Source of the DNA: Paenibacillus humicus NBRC 102415
Lineage (GTDB): Bacteria > Bacillota > Bacilli > Paenibacillales > Paenibacillaceae
DNA length: 64,000 nucleotides
Assembly: GCF_004000905.1 (NCBI RefSeq)
Contig: NZ_BIMD01000031.1
Span: 1-64,000, forward strand
Direction: 5' to 3'
In this document: positions 25,545-35,800 of the stretch, in pieces
How positions within the stretch are numbered: position 1 is the stretch's first letter
Layout of the letters: every line of letters begins with the position of its first letter
Made by a program: the position numbers and the translations under genes
The notes under the pieces: model-generated
Databases searched by the model: none
Seen by the model: the letters and a program-made list of their open reading frames with translations, nothing else
Told to the model about the DNA's origin: nothing

Positions 25545-26771
25545 GTGGCTTATCAAGAAATAAATGGTGTTCGCGTCTGGGGCAGTCCTGATGAAGGCGC
25601 CTTATCGCAGGCGGTAACCTGCTCCCGACACGGGAATGTCGTTCAGACGCTTCTCATGGCGGATCATCACAAGGGCTACAGCCAGCCGATCGGCGGCGTC
25701 GTGGTGTATGACAATCAGATCTCCCCTTCCGGCGTCGGGTATGACATCGCCTGCGGCAACAAGGCGGTTCGCACCAACCTGTCCGCAGCGGAAATCAAGC
25801 CGAGATTGGGATTGATTATGGATGAGGTTGCCCGGCAAATATCGTTCGGCGTGGGACGCACCAACAAGGAAGAGGTCGACCATGACCTGTTTTACGATCC
25901 GGACTGGGCTGTGTACCAAGCCTTTGGCGGCAAAGAACATGACAAGCTGAAGGAGCTGGCCCGCAGCCAGCTGGGCACTGTCGGAAGCGGCAACCATTAT
26001 GTGGACTTGTTCGAGGAGCCGGACACCGGAAGACTGTGGGTCGCCAACCACTTCGGCAGCAGAGGCTTCGGCCACAAGACAGCAAGCGGTTTTCTTAATC
26101 TCGTGGCAGGACGCAAGTTTCTGGACAACGCCCCCGGTGAGAAGATGGACCAGCCTCCGGTTCTGCTGGAGCTGGACAGCGAGCTGGGCGACATGTATGA
26201 GCGGGCGATGAGGCTGGCGGGCCGTTACGCCTATGCCGGCAGGGATTACGTCATGGATCGGATGCTGTCCATTCTCGGAGCGGAGGCAGACTTTTCGGTG
26301 CATAATCATCATAACTTCGCTTGGAAAGAGGAGCATGGGGCTCGGGAGACGATCGTCGTGCGCAAGGGAGCGACGCCTTCAGCTCCCGGACAGCTTGGCT
26401 TCATCGGCGGCAGCATGGGGGACATCTCCGTCATCGTTCGGGGCAAGGACACCGTTGAAAATAGGGATGCCTGCTACAGCACGGTGCATGGAGCCGGCCG
26501 GATCATGAGCCGGACGCAGGCTGCCGGCAAGATGAACTGGAAGACGCGCAAGCGCAGCGGCGGAGAAATAACTTCTCGTCAGATGCAGGATGCGGTTCAG
26601 GCGTTCGGCGTCGAGCTGCGCGGAGCGGGCACGGACGAAAGTCCGTTTGTTTACCGCAGGCTGCAAGAGGTGCTGAATGCGCATTCCGAGACCGTGGAGG
26701 TTCTGCATGTATTGAAGCCGATCGGCGTCTGCATGGCGGGAGCCGATGAGTTCGATCCCTATAAGGATTAG
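25545..26771 (+). CDS. rtcB: RNA-splicing ligase RtcB
   Basis: GTP- and Mn-dependent ligase joining 2',3'-cyclic phosphate (or 3'-P) ends to 5'-OH ends. 408 aa from GTG 25545 (AAGGAG upstream), 2 nt after the rsr stop. Motifs: GVGYDIACGN with metal ligands D67 and C70, GTVGSGNHYVD, VHNHHNFAW, FIGGSMGD, and the guanylated His H315 in STVHGAGR. C-terminal ESPFVYRR replaces the more usual EAP-Y motif. The tight rsr-rtcB coupling matches the rsr-yrl-rtcB operons of other bacteria. No RtcA or archease is seen nearby. Confidence 0.95.
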   Translation: MAYQEINGVRVWGSPDEGALSQAVTCSRHGNVVQTLLMADHHKGYSQPIGGVVVYDNQISPSGVGYDIACGNKAVRTNLSAAEIKPRLGLIMDEVARQISFGVGRTNKEEVDHDLFYDPDWAVYQAFGGKEHDKLKELARSQLGTVGSGNHYVDLFEEPDTGRLWVANHFGSRGFGHKTASGFLNLVAGRKFLDNAPGEKMDQPPVLLELDSELGDMYERAMRLAGRYAYAGRDYVMDRMLSILGAEADFSVHNHHNFAWKEEHGARETIVVRKGATPSAPGQLGFIGGSMGDISVIVRGKDTVENRDACYSTVHGAGRIMSRTQAAGKMNWKTRKRSGGEITSRQMQDAVQAFGVELRGAGTDESPFVYRRLQEVLNAHSETVEVLHVLKPIGVCMAGADEFDPYKD

Positions 26772-26789
26772 GACTGGAGGTGGAATACG

Positions 26790-28082
26790 ATGTCGTGGAT
26801 TCGTTTCCCGGAGACGGTGGTTTATGAAGATCGGATCGAAGCCAAGCACAGCAGATGGGGGCAGGACGCTGTATTGTTCCAGGTTCATAACGGCACAAGG
26901 AAACTAGGCAATCGGTATGGGGCGGATCGGACCGGTCAGCCGCATCGTTTTCTCTTGCTGGATGGAAAGCCGTTGAGCGACAGTTCGGGCGATGCTATTT
27001 ATTGTCCGACATGCGAAAAGCTTTTGAGCCTAGGGCTGGGGAGAGAACAGGTCGATGAAGAATTCATAAGAACCATCCAATGTTCCCAGACCGATCATTC
27101 CTCCGATATCGCGCATGCGTTTGAAAAGGCTAAGCCGATGCTTTCTATGTTAGACGATGGTTATTACCTGATCACGAGAATTCTAATGGTTCCAACGGAT
27201 GGGGAGGGTCGGTTTTTTTGGAATCTATCGACGTCCAAGAAGCGATATCCGGCTGCTGCCGATGTCTATTATAAGTATCATTACAGCAACGGCACCCCGA
27301 AATTCCTGCTTCCGTCCCAGGGCACAGGATGCTTGAACGAAGAGAGAATCGACTATTATCTGGAGCAGATCCGGAATGGACAGACGATGACAGGGCTCGC
27401 CCTTTATAATGATGGATTCATGAGCACGCTGCTGGATGGCCATCATCGGGCAGCGGCAGCTTATGCCGCAAATACGTATGTGGATTGTTTGACGATTATT
27501 CCGGTCACAGCCTTCCAAATCGATCAAGATCATAAGCCAAGCCGGCTCTTCGCTGGCGGCGAAGCCTATGATTCTGCTTTGTTCAAGCAGCCGGATAGAA
27601 TCTATAAGAGTCTAAAAAAGCACAACGATCCTGGCTTGTGCTTCCTTACGGTGGACGATGTGGAACAAATCCTTGCCGAATGCAAGGAAGAGCATGATCC
27701 CGAGCTCTCTTTGAATCGATATTCCGGCATGAAGTCCTATCCGGATTATCTCTCGGTGGCATTTGCCGATCTGGCGGGCGATGATATTTCGGAAGAACGG
27801 ATTAATGCTATTTTCTCCGCCTATGACGAGGATGCAGAGATTGAATTGGAAATGCTCTTTAAAAAACTGCAGATGGAGGAAACCGAAAGGGCTTTTGAAC
27901 TGGCCTTCCGCATTGCTCTGGAGCCCAACTGGAGGATGTTGCTGGAGGATAGCTTTCGATACTTGGCTGCCTTCGACCGCGAGGAAGTCGAGGATCATTT
28001 CATTCACTATGTCATCCATACTGAATTTGACTCCAAAGATAGCTGCAGGAAGATAGCGGACAAGTATTTGAATAGCAGGTAA
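26790..28082 (+). CDS. unknown protein with DGHHR (ParB/Srx-like) motif in the RNA-repair operon
   Basis: 430 aa, starting 18 nt after rtcB with GGAGGTGG as ribosome site, so most likely in the same transcript. Recognisable pieces: a single CPTC pair near residue 71, and LLDGHHRAAAAYAANTY with D216-GHHR220. This DGHHR box is found in ParB/sulfiredoxin-fold enzymes and DUF1015/SerK-like proteins that bind ATP. Residues 300-430 are acidic and helical, like TPR/HEAT packing. I do not recognise the whole protein. An ATP-dependent function in RNA healing is only a guess from the neighbours. Confidence 0.6.
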   Translation: MSWIRFPETVVYEDRIEAKHSRWGQDAVLFQVHNGTRKLGNRYGADRTGQPHRFLLLDGKPLSDSSGDAIYCPTCEKLLSLGLGREQVDEEFIRTIQCSQTDHSSDIAHAFEKAKPMLSMLDDGYYLITRILMVPTDGEGRFFWNLSTSKKRYPAAADVYYKYHYSNGTPKFLLPSQGTGCLNEERIDYYLEQIRNGQTMTGLALYNDGFMSTLLDGHHRAAAAYAANTYVDCLTIIPVTAFQIDQDHKPSRLFAGGEAYDSALFKQPDRIYKSLKKHNDPGLCFLTVDDVEQILAECKEEHDPELSLNRYSGMKSYPDYLSVAFADLAGDDISEERINAIFSAYDEDAEIELEMLFKKLQMEETERAFELAFRIALEPNWRMLLEDSFRYLAAFDREEVEDHFIHYVIHTEFDSKDSCRKIADKYLNSR

Positions 28083-28449
28083 CTTGAAAACAAGAATGGA
28101 CGGAACGGTCGCGTAGCGGGGAGATGGGAGCTTCAGTCCAATCAGTCTTAACGATCCTGTGGCAATCAGTTTGCGCGTATCTGTAAATAAATATCGCGCT
28201 TGTTTTTTAGCTTGCCGCGGATGCTCTCGGGAGGATGGCAGTAGCCAATACTGAAATACCGGCAGGGGGGTTGAACCCCTCTTTTTTGTCGTGGACTAAA
28301 AATAGAATTCAGGATAAAACGGACAATTGAGATATAATAGGGCGTGTATGGAATCAAAAGTGCTTATCGGGAGCCATTCGGCAGGCTGCCTCTAATCCAT
28401 TCATCGTTCTTTGAATCTTCTTTTTCGCAACGGGAAGGAACGCATCTCC
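28083..28449 (+). other. intergenic region with terminator and putative promoter
   Basis: A terminator for the RNA-repair operon lies at 28264-28287 (GGGGTT-centred stem GGGG/CCCC followed by TCTTTTTT). A TATAAT at 28333-28338 may serve the sensor kinase, though its -35 is poor. Nothing coding is supported in this gap. Confidence 0.5.
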
Positions 28450-31400
28450 ATGAAGAAACAATTGTTCGTGCTGATCGGCATGGTCCTGATCTTTGCCGCC
28501 GCCACCTCTGCGCTCATCTACAACTGGCTCCATCCCGTCGAGGATTACCCTGAGGCGCGAGGGGGGATTCTGGACGCCAGGGATTGGGATTTTGCGCAGC
28601 AAGGAATCATTCCACTGCGGGGCGAATGGGAGTTTTATAAAGATGAACTGCTGACTCCCGGTGATTTTGCCGTCCATGGAGAGGAGCTGCAAAGCAAGCG
28701 GAGCCTGTTGAGCGTCCCCGGCAACTGGAAGGGAAGCGTCTCGGCCGACGGCTTCGGCGCGGGAACGTACCGGCTGCTGGTGGAGGTGGGCGATGCCGAT
28801 TTTTACAGCCTGAGGGCCAAGAAAATCCGCATGTCCAGCCGCATCTATATGGCAGGCGACGATCTTGGAGGCAGCGGACGGCCGGACATCGCTCCGGGAG
28901 ACTTTGTTCCCAGCAACCTGCCGTTCTTCGGGACGGTCAAGGCCGAGAGCCGCAACATTGAAATCATCGTGCAGGTGGCAAGCTACCGCTATCTGCAAGG
29001 CGGACTCGTGCAGCCGCCGGAGTTCGGGCTGAGCGGTGAGGTGCTGAACCGGCGAGACAATTCCCGGATGGCCGACATGATTCTCGTCGCCACCCTGCTC
29101 GTCTTCGGCATTTATTTTGCAGGCATGTTCAGGCAGTGGGGCCGGGAGCCGTACCTGATCTTCTTCAGCCTGTTCTGTCTGTCGCTGGGCCTGTTTTTCA
29201 GCATCGACAACGAGATTGTGCTGGCTTCGCTGCTGCCGTCGATCTCTTTTCTGCCGCTGCAAAAGCTGCTCTTCATCCTGCCGGCGATGTCGATTTTATT
29301 TTTCATCTATTACGTCCGGCTTTATCTGGAGGACAAGCCCGGCAAGCGGATGAAGGCGTTCCTGTGGGTCAGTTATCTGTTTCTGGCCGTCCTGCTGGCG
29401 ATTCCGAATGAGTTTCTGGTTCCGATCATGTGGCCGGGCATTGCGATGCAGCTTCTGGCTTTCGGCTTTATTTTCACGTCGATATTCCGCAATCGGCATC
29501 ATGGGGTGAGGATCTACTCTATTCTGCTCGGAGCGTTCTTTCTCATTATCAGCTGGGTGTTCGCCCAGACGCGCTATCAGCTGGCTCTGGACAGTCCGTA
29601 TTATATGATCGTCACGCTGCTGCTCGTCGTATTGTCTCAGTCTTTTCTCATGACGGACCGGATGCGCGAGGCCTATCTGCAGAGCGAACGGCTCGCTCAG
29701 CAGCTGCTTGTCTACGATCGGCAGAAGGATGAGTTCCTGGCCAAAACGTCGCATGAGCTCCGGACGCCTCTGCACGGCATCGTCAATCTGTCGCAATCGC
29801 TGCTCGACAACACCGACGCCCCGCTCGACTTCAAGCACCGCGACAACATCCGGCTGCTGAATCTGATCGGACGGCGGCTGGCCGGACTGGTCAACGATAT
29901 TCTCGACATGAACCGGATCCGATACGGGGAGCTGCGGGTGCAGCTCAGGCCCGTCGATCTGTACATCTCGACCGGCTTCGTCATGGAGACGCTGTCGATT
30001 GCTCCGGTCCATCCCGATATTCAGCTCGTCAACGAATTGCCGCCGGGGCTGCCCCTGGTTCTGGCGGACGAGAACCGGCTCCGGCAAATCCTGCACAATT
30101 TGCTGGAAAACGGGCTTAACTATACGGATCACGGAACGGTATCCATATCGGCCGAGCGGCAAGGGAAGATGCTCGCCGTCACGGTCAGCGATACCGGCAG
30201 AGGCATTCCGCCGGAGATGCTGGACCGGCTGTTCCAGCCCTTTTTCCAGTACGACGAGGAAGGCGCCCGCTCGCGCAACGGCATCGGGCTTGGACTCGGC
30301 ATCGCCAGGCAGCTTGTCGAGCTGCAAGGCGGCGTCATGTCTCTGGAATCCGAAGTCGGCCGCGGCTCGCGGTTCATGTTCACGCTGCCTGTTGCCGGGA
30401 GCGCGGAACTGGAGGCGGCGGCTTCTGAGGAATATGCTGCTGCGGGAGACGCCGATACGCAGCTTGCCGGCACTCAATATGCAGGTGTGGAATATGGCGG
30501 CGTCGACAATATGGACGACCATCATCATTCCATCCATGACTCCGGCCCCCGGAAGGAAGGCGACGGGGAGGAGACGTTCCACATTCTGATCGTCGACGAC
30601 GAGCCTTCCAATCTGAAGGTGGCGATGGATGCGATCTCTTCCATGAAGCATTCCTTCACGGCGGCGAGGGGAGGCCGGGAGGCGCTCGAGGCGCTGCGGA
30701 GCCGCAAGCCGGATCTCGTGCTGCTGGACTTGATGATGCCCGGCGTGTCCGGCCTGGACATCTGCCGGGAGATCCGGTCGCTGCAAGGTCTGGCCGAGCT
30801 CCCGGTGCTCATGCTGACTGCGTCGGGGCAGGCGGGAGACATCCTCGCCGCCTTTGCCGCCGGAGCCAACGATATTTTGCAGAAGCCGTTCGAGCTTGCG
30901 GAGCTGAAGGCCCGCGTCCAGTCGCTGCTGGCGATGAAAAGCTCCTCGGAGCAGGCGGTGCGCCGGGAGATGGATTTCCTGCAGACGCAGATTACGCCGC
31001 ATTTCCTGTACAACACTTTGAATGCGCTGGTCGGACTCAGCTATAAGGATGTGGACAAGCTGCGGGAGACGATCCAGCATCTGACCACCTATCTTCGCGC
31101 CAAGTTCACCTTCGTCCTGCAGGGCGAGGCGGTTCCGCTGGAGCGGGAATTGGAGCTGGTGCGGGCCTATCTGGCGATCGAGCAGCTGCGCTTCGGCCGG
31201 CGCCTCCAGGTCCGGTATTCGATTGATGAAGGCGTTCAGTGCCTGCTGCCGCCGCTGACGCTGCAGCCGATCGTGGAAAATGCCGTCCGGCACGGCATCG
31301 GGCCGAAGCCCGAGGGGGGGACGGTGGATATCCTTGTCCGCAAGGTCGGGGATATCGTGGAGATTGTCGTCGAGGATGACGGCGTCGGCATGGACAAGGA

Positions 31401-31581
31401 TATGCTGGCTCGTCTGGAGGAAGGGCGCGGCGGGGGCGTCGGCATCGGCAATGTCAATCGCCGGCTGCAAATGAGATACGGGCGGAGGCTGGAGATGGCC
31501 AGCCATCCGGGATCCGGAACCCGAATGACGATTTTTTTGACGGAGGGGCGACATGCGCAGAGCGATTCTGATCGACGATGA
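28450..31581 (+). CDS. 7TMR-DISM hybrid sensor with two histidine kinase modules
   Basis: 1043 aa from ATG 28450 (AAGGAACG upstream; a TTG at 28411 is rejected). Order: N-terminal TM anchor, extracellular DISM sensor domain (about 30-200) opening RDWDFAQQGIIPLRGEWEFY, seven TM helices (about 205-405), HisKA with H435 in SHELRTP, HATPase (NGIGLGLGIARQL), receiver domain with D760 in LLDLMMPG, then a LytS/YehU-type kinase with H851 in QITPHFLYNTLNAL and its own ATPase (VGIGNVNRRL). Two complete kinase modules flanking a receiver imply an internal relay. The 3' end overlaps the regulator gene by 29 nt. Confidence 0.92.
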   Translation: MKKQLFVLIGMVLIFAAATSALIYNWLHPVEDYPEARGGILDARDWDFAQQGIIPLRGEWEFYKDELLTPGDFAVHGEELQSKRSLLSVPGNWKGSVSADGFGAGTYRLLVEVGDADFYSLRAKKIRMSSRIYMAGDDLGGSGRPDIAPGDFVPSNLPFFGTVKAESRNIEIIVQVASYRYLQGGLVQPPEFGLSGEVLNRRDNSRMADMILVATLLVFGIYFAGMFRQWGREPYLIFFSLFCLSLGLFFSIDNEIVLASLLPSISFLPLQKLLFILPAMSILFFIYYVRLYLEDKPGKRMKAFLWVSYLFLAVLLAIPNEFLVPIMWPGIAMQLLAFGFIFTSIFRNRHHGVRIYSILLGAFFLIISWVFAQTRYQLALDSPYYMIVTLLLVVLSQSFLMTDRMREAYLQSERLAQQLLVYDRQKDEFLAKTSHELRTPLHGIVNLSQSLLDNTDAPLDFKHRDNIRLLNLIGRRLAGLVNDILDMNRIRYGELRVQLRPVDLYISTGFVMETLSIAPVHPDIQLVNELPPGLPLVLADENRLRQILHNLLENGLNYTDHGTVSISAERQGKMLAVTVSDTGRGIPPEMLDRLFQPFFQYDEEGARSRNGIGLGLGIARQLVELQGGVMSLESEVGRGSRFMFTLPVAGSAELEAAASEEYAAAGDADTQLAGTQYAGVEYGGVDNMDDHHHSIHDSGPRKEGDGEETFHILIVDDEPSNLKVAMDAISSMKHSFTAARGGREALEALRSRKPDLVLLDLMMPGVSGLDICREIRSLQGLAELPVLMLTASGQAGDILAAFAAGANDILQKPFELAELKARVQSLLAMKSSSEQAVRREMDFLQTQITPHFLYNTLNALVGLSYKDVDKLRETIQHLTTYLRAKFTFVLQGEAVPLERELELVRAYLAIEQLRFGRRLQVRYSIDEGVQCLLPPLTLQPIVENAVRHGIGPKPEGGTVDILVRKVGDIVEIVVEDDGVGMDKDMLARLEEGRGGGVGIGNVNRRLQMRYGRRLEMASHPGSGTRMTIFLTEGRHAQSDSDRR

Positions 31582-32665
31582 AGAAATGGCGCTCGATGTG
31601 CTGGAGATCAAGCTGAACGAGGTCGGCGGAGTGGCTGTCGTCGGCAAATTTCAACTCGTCGGCGAAGCGCTTCGTCTGTGCGAGTCGCTGCGTCCCGAGC
31701 TCATTTTCCTGGATATCGAGATGCCGGGCATGAACGGTCTGGAGGCTGCCGGGGAGCTTCGCCAACGATGTCCGGATGCCGAAGTGATTTTTGTGACGGC
31801 CTATCACCACTATGCGGTGGATGCCTTCGGCACGGAAGCGATCGGCTATCTGCTCAAGCCGGTCGCCAAGGACAAGCTGCTCCAGGCGCTGTCCCGCTAC
31901 GAGAGCCAGCAAGCCCGGCTTCGGAGGCGCGGCAGCGCAGCGGAGACGGCCGGCAGCGGCGCGCCGGAGGAGGACAAGCAAGCAAGCGGGCCGAGCAGCC
32001 TTGAACGTTCGCAGGCCGACAAGCAGGCGCTGTCGCTGAAGGTGCTGGGAAGCATGGAGCTGTACAGCCCGGACGGCCGCCTGCTCACCTGGCGCACCCG
32101 CAAGACCAAGGAGCTGTTCGCCTATCTCTGGCATCATCGGGGACAGCCGGTCTACAAATACGCCATTCTGGAGCATTTATGGCCGGAAGATCCGGCAGAG
32201 CGGGCGCAGAAGCTGCTGCATACGTCGCTCTATTACTTGCGGAGCCTGTTGAAGTCGGAGGGCTGCGGGGAGATCGTCCGATACGGCGACGAACGGTATT
32301 GGATCGACTCGGCGGCCATCCGCAGCGACCTGGAGGAGCTGCTGGACGGATTGAAGGCAGGCTTTGGCGGAGAAGGCGGACCGCATGTGCTGGCGCTGTA
32401 TCGAGGCGATTATCTGGAAACGGAACATTATCAATGGGCGGACGCTTATCGGCTCGAGCTGCGCTCCGCCTTCACCGCCGGTCTTCTGGAATGCCTTGAT
32501 AGAGCGGGCAAGGAGTTCCGAGCGATGCTTCTGAGCAAGCTCGTCGAGCTTGGCCATGGGGAGTACGACGATCTGCTGGCGGACGCCTATGATGGCGGCG
32601 GCGACAGGAGCGGCGCGCGCCAAGCGCTGGCCATCAAAGAAAGACATAGGCTGGAAGAGGGCTAG
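31553..32665 (+). CDS. response regulator with SARP/BTAD output domain
   Basis: 370 aa. The receiver domain occupies 1-120 with acidic pocket DDE (8-10) and phospho-acceptor D54 in FLDIEMPG. A low-complexity linker (125-160) follows. Then comes an OmpR-like winged helix (LKVLGSMELY...KTKELFAYLWHHRG) and a bacterial transcriptional activation domain (LLDGLKAGFGG to the end). It overlaps the sensor gene, so it is its partner. The target may be the wall-protein gene downstream, but a strong terminator separates them. Confidence 0.9.
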   Translation: MRRAILIDDEEMALDVLEIKLNEVGGVAVVGKFQLVGEALRLCESLRPELIFLDIEMPGMNGLEAAGELRQRCPDAEVIFVTAYHHYAVDAFGTEAIGYLLKPVAKDKLLQALSRYESQQARLRRRGSAAETAGSGAPEEDKQASGPSSLERSQADKQALSLKVLGSMELYSPDGRLLTWRTRKTKELFAYLWHHRGQPVYKYAILEHLWPEDPAERAQKLLHTSLYYLRSLLKSEGCGEIVRYGDERYWIDSAAIRSDLEELLDGLKAGFGGEGGPHVLALYRGDYLETEHYQWADAYRLELRSAFTAGLLECLDRAGKEFRAMLLSKLVELGHGEYDDLLADAYDGGGDRSGARQALAIKERHRLEEG

Positions 32666-32690
32666 CGCGGAAAAGCCGACATTCCGAAGA

Positions 32691-32730
32691 AAAAGGCTGT
32701 CGAATGTTCATTCGACAGCCTTTTTTGTCG
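32691..32730 (+). terminator. strong terminator after the response regulator
   Basis: Stem AAGGCTGTCGAATG/CATTCGACAGCCTT with loop TT, then a run of T (TTTTTTG). Confidence 0.9.
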
Positions 32731-32814
32731 TTTTTTGGAAGAGATGTTGTGAAAATGTTGAGAATGGATCTGCTACAGTAGGCAAAACGCATTCTAGCAT
32801 AAGGTGGGAGACAG

Positions 32815-35800
32815 ATGAAAAAATGGGGATCTCTGCTGCTTATCCTCTCGATCCTGTTCACATCCGTGCCGACGGCATTCGCAGCCGTCCGAACGGACTG
32901 GGATCTGAGAGCTCCGCGCGGCATCGCGACGGACAGCAGCGGAAAATTATATGTGGCGGATCTCAGCAACCATCGCATTCAGATCTACAACCGGGATGAG
33001 AGCTTGTACATGACGCTCGGGGTCAAGGGCGTCCTCGGCTCGGACAACGATCATTTCAATACGCCGAAAGCAGTGGCCGTCGACCAGACGACAGGAGATA
33101 TCTATGTCCTGGATTATTCCAATGCCCGCATTCAGGTGTTCGGGAGCCAGGGAGCCTATATCCGGTCCATCGCCCTTCCCAGCGGGAATCCCGTGCCGGA
33201 GGCGATAGCGCTTGACGGCAGAGGCCATATATTCGTCACGGACCAGAACTATCTGGTCTATCGCTTCAATACGAATGGCACCGGCTACAAGCTCATCGCC
33301 AATTCGCCGCAGCTCGCCGACAGGCCGATGGGAATCGCGGCCGATTCCAAGGGCAATCTGTACATCACGCAATATTGGACCAGCACCGTGGTCGTGTATG
33401 CGTACAACAGCGCTGCGGACACGTACGCCCCTCAGAAGACGATCGGGGAAAAGAATGTGTCCGGAACCGACAACGCTCATTTCAACAAGCCTTGGGGAGT
33501 GTCCATCGACCGCAACGACCGCATGTACGTCTCCGACGGCGGCAACAAGCGGGTGCAGGTGTACAACAGCAACGGCAGCTACGCCATGACTCTTGCCGAC
33601 GCGAACCTGGTCGAGCCCTCCCAGGCGACCTCGGACAGCGACGGCAACGTGTATGTGGTTGACGGCAATAAGTCCCAGCTTCTATTGTTCAATGCACAGG
33701 GGAATTTCGTGAAAATTCTCGGTCAGAATACCGCTCCGACCTTCGAGGGAAGCCAAGCAGCACTGACGGTAGCCCAGAATGCTTCCCCTGCCGATATCAA
33801 AACCCTGCTGCGCGTCAATGACAGCGACACGGGGCAGACTCTGACCTGGGCGCTGACGGCAGCTCCGGCGCATGGTACGGTGAGCTTCGGGCAGACAACG
33901 GCCGCAAGCGGAGGCTCGGGGCTTGCGCCGACCGGCGCGATGACGTATCAGCCGGCTGAAAACTATTTCGGCTCCGACAGATTCACCGTGACAGTAAGCG
34001 ATGGAGCAGGGGGCACGGCAGCCCGGACGATCACTGTAACCGTGAAGCAGCAGGCGTCAACTCCGACAGCTGATCTGGCCAGCGGCACTGTCGTGCCGGA
34101 CAACAGCTATGTTGTCCTGAGCACGGCAACGGCTGGCGCGACGATCTATTACACGCTCGACGGAACGGCGCCGACAACGGGAAGCCCTGCCGGCACAAGA
34201 GTGGGCATCAGCGGCGCTCCCGGAGATATCGTGACGGTCAAGGCGATGGCTGCGGGACCGAACCTTGTCTCCAGCGATACGGCCACCTTCACGTACATCA
34301 TCGAAACGCCGGCGCCGACGGATCTGACGGCGAGCGCAGGCGACGGACAAGCTGTGCTGGCCTGGAATGCGGCGCGGGGAGCGGTGGCCTACAGCGTCTA
34401 TCAAAGGACGGAAGCGGGCAGCTACGGACCGGCTCCAGTCGCGACTGTCGAGGGCACCTCTTATACCGCAGCGGGCTTGAATAACGGAACGACCTATTCT
34501 TTCAAAATCAAGGCTGTCCTTCCGAACGGCGGCGGCGGTTATTCCAATGAAGCCACCGCGACGCCGATGTCCGGCAATACAGATCTGACTGGCCTTTCCT
34601 TGTCGGCCGGCGAGCTGAGCCCGGCCTTCTCGACCGGAACGAGACACTACACGGTCAGCGTGGGCAGCGGGGTGGACAGCCTGACCATCGCGCCGAGCGT
34701 GGCGGATACGGTATACGGAACCGTTACGGTCAGCGTGTATGACGGCGCGGGCTTGCTGGTCGACGGTCCCCATGTCCTGCACGGCGGCTTGGAATCGCCG
34801 GCATTGCCTCTGGCCGAAGGGGACAATAGAATCGACCTCTTGGTGAGCGCGCAGGACGGCAGCACCATGACCTATACGCTGACGGTGTCGCGAGCGGCAC
34901 CGGCAACACCGACACCGGCGCCTTCGGAAGAACCGACAGAACCGCCGACCGAAAAACCGACTGAATCATCAACGCCGACTCCAACGCCGACACCGACTCC
35001 ATCCCCGGACTCGGATGGAGATCAGAGCGGCAAGGCTTCTGCCCGGCCTTCCCCGACACCTGCCGCTTCGCCCGGCTTGAGCGTGACGGTGAACGGGCAG
35101 CCGAAGGATCAGCTTGTGACCGTATCGACTGAAAGTGTGAACGGACAGACGATGCTCAACGCGACAATGGACTCCGCCAAATTGCTGGCTCAGCTTGCGG
35201 CCTCAGGGAGCGAGCCTCGGATTGTCATTCCGGCCGCAGGCGAGAAGGTCGATGGAATATCCGTCGTTCTGGCCGGCGACCTCGTCAAGGCGATGGGCGG
35301 CCGCAACGCCGTGCTTGAAGTGCAGTCCCCGAGCGGCAGCTACACGCTGCCGGCGGCACGATTGGATATGGATCGCCTGTCGGCTCAGCTTGGCGCCGCG
35401 GACCGGCTCTCAGAGATAACGGTTCGAATAAATGTCGTCAAGGGCGATGCGGCGATGGCAGCGCGGGCGGAAAAGGCAGGCGTCAACAATGGCTTCAGCG
35501 TGGTCGCGGCACCTGTGGAATTCATGGCGACGGCATCCTACAACGGAAAAAGCATCGATGTCGACCGCTTCGGCTCCTATGTGAAACGTGAAATCCCGCT
35601 GCCTGCAGAAGCGGATCCGGCCCGAATAACGACCGCGATCGTTCTGGACAAAGACGGAACGGCAAGGCATGTGCCGACCTTCATCCAGAAGAGGGATGGA
35701 AGCTACTATGCCATCGTCAACAGCTTGACGAACAGCGCCTATGCGCTCATCTATCATCCGGTCGCATTTGCCGATGTTGCGGGGCACTGGTCCGAATCGG

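Noticed and set aside
29296-31647. 783-codon minus-strand frame opposite the sensor kinase
   Set aside because: It is an antisense shadow of conserved kinase and receiver motifs, Arg/Gln/Asp-rich and without a fold signature.
34970-35010. Simple tandem DNA repeat in the wall-protein gene
   Set aside because: It is the coding sequence of a Pro/Thr-rich linker, normal for surface proteins.
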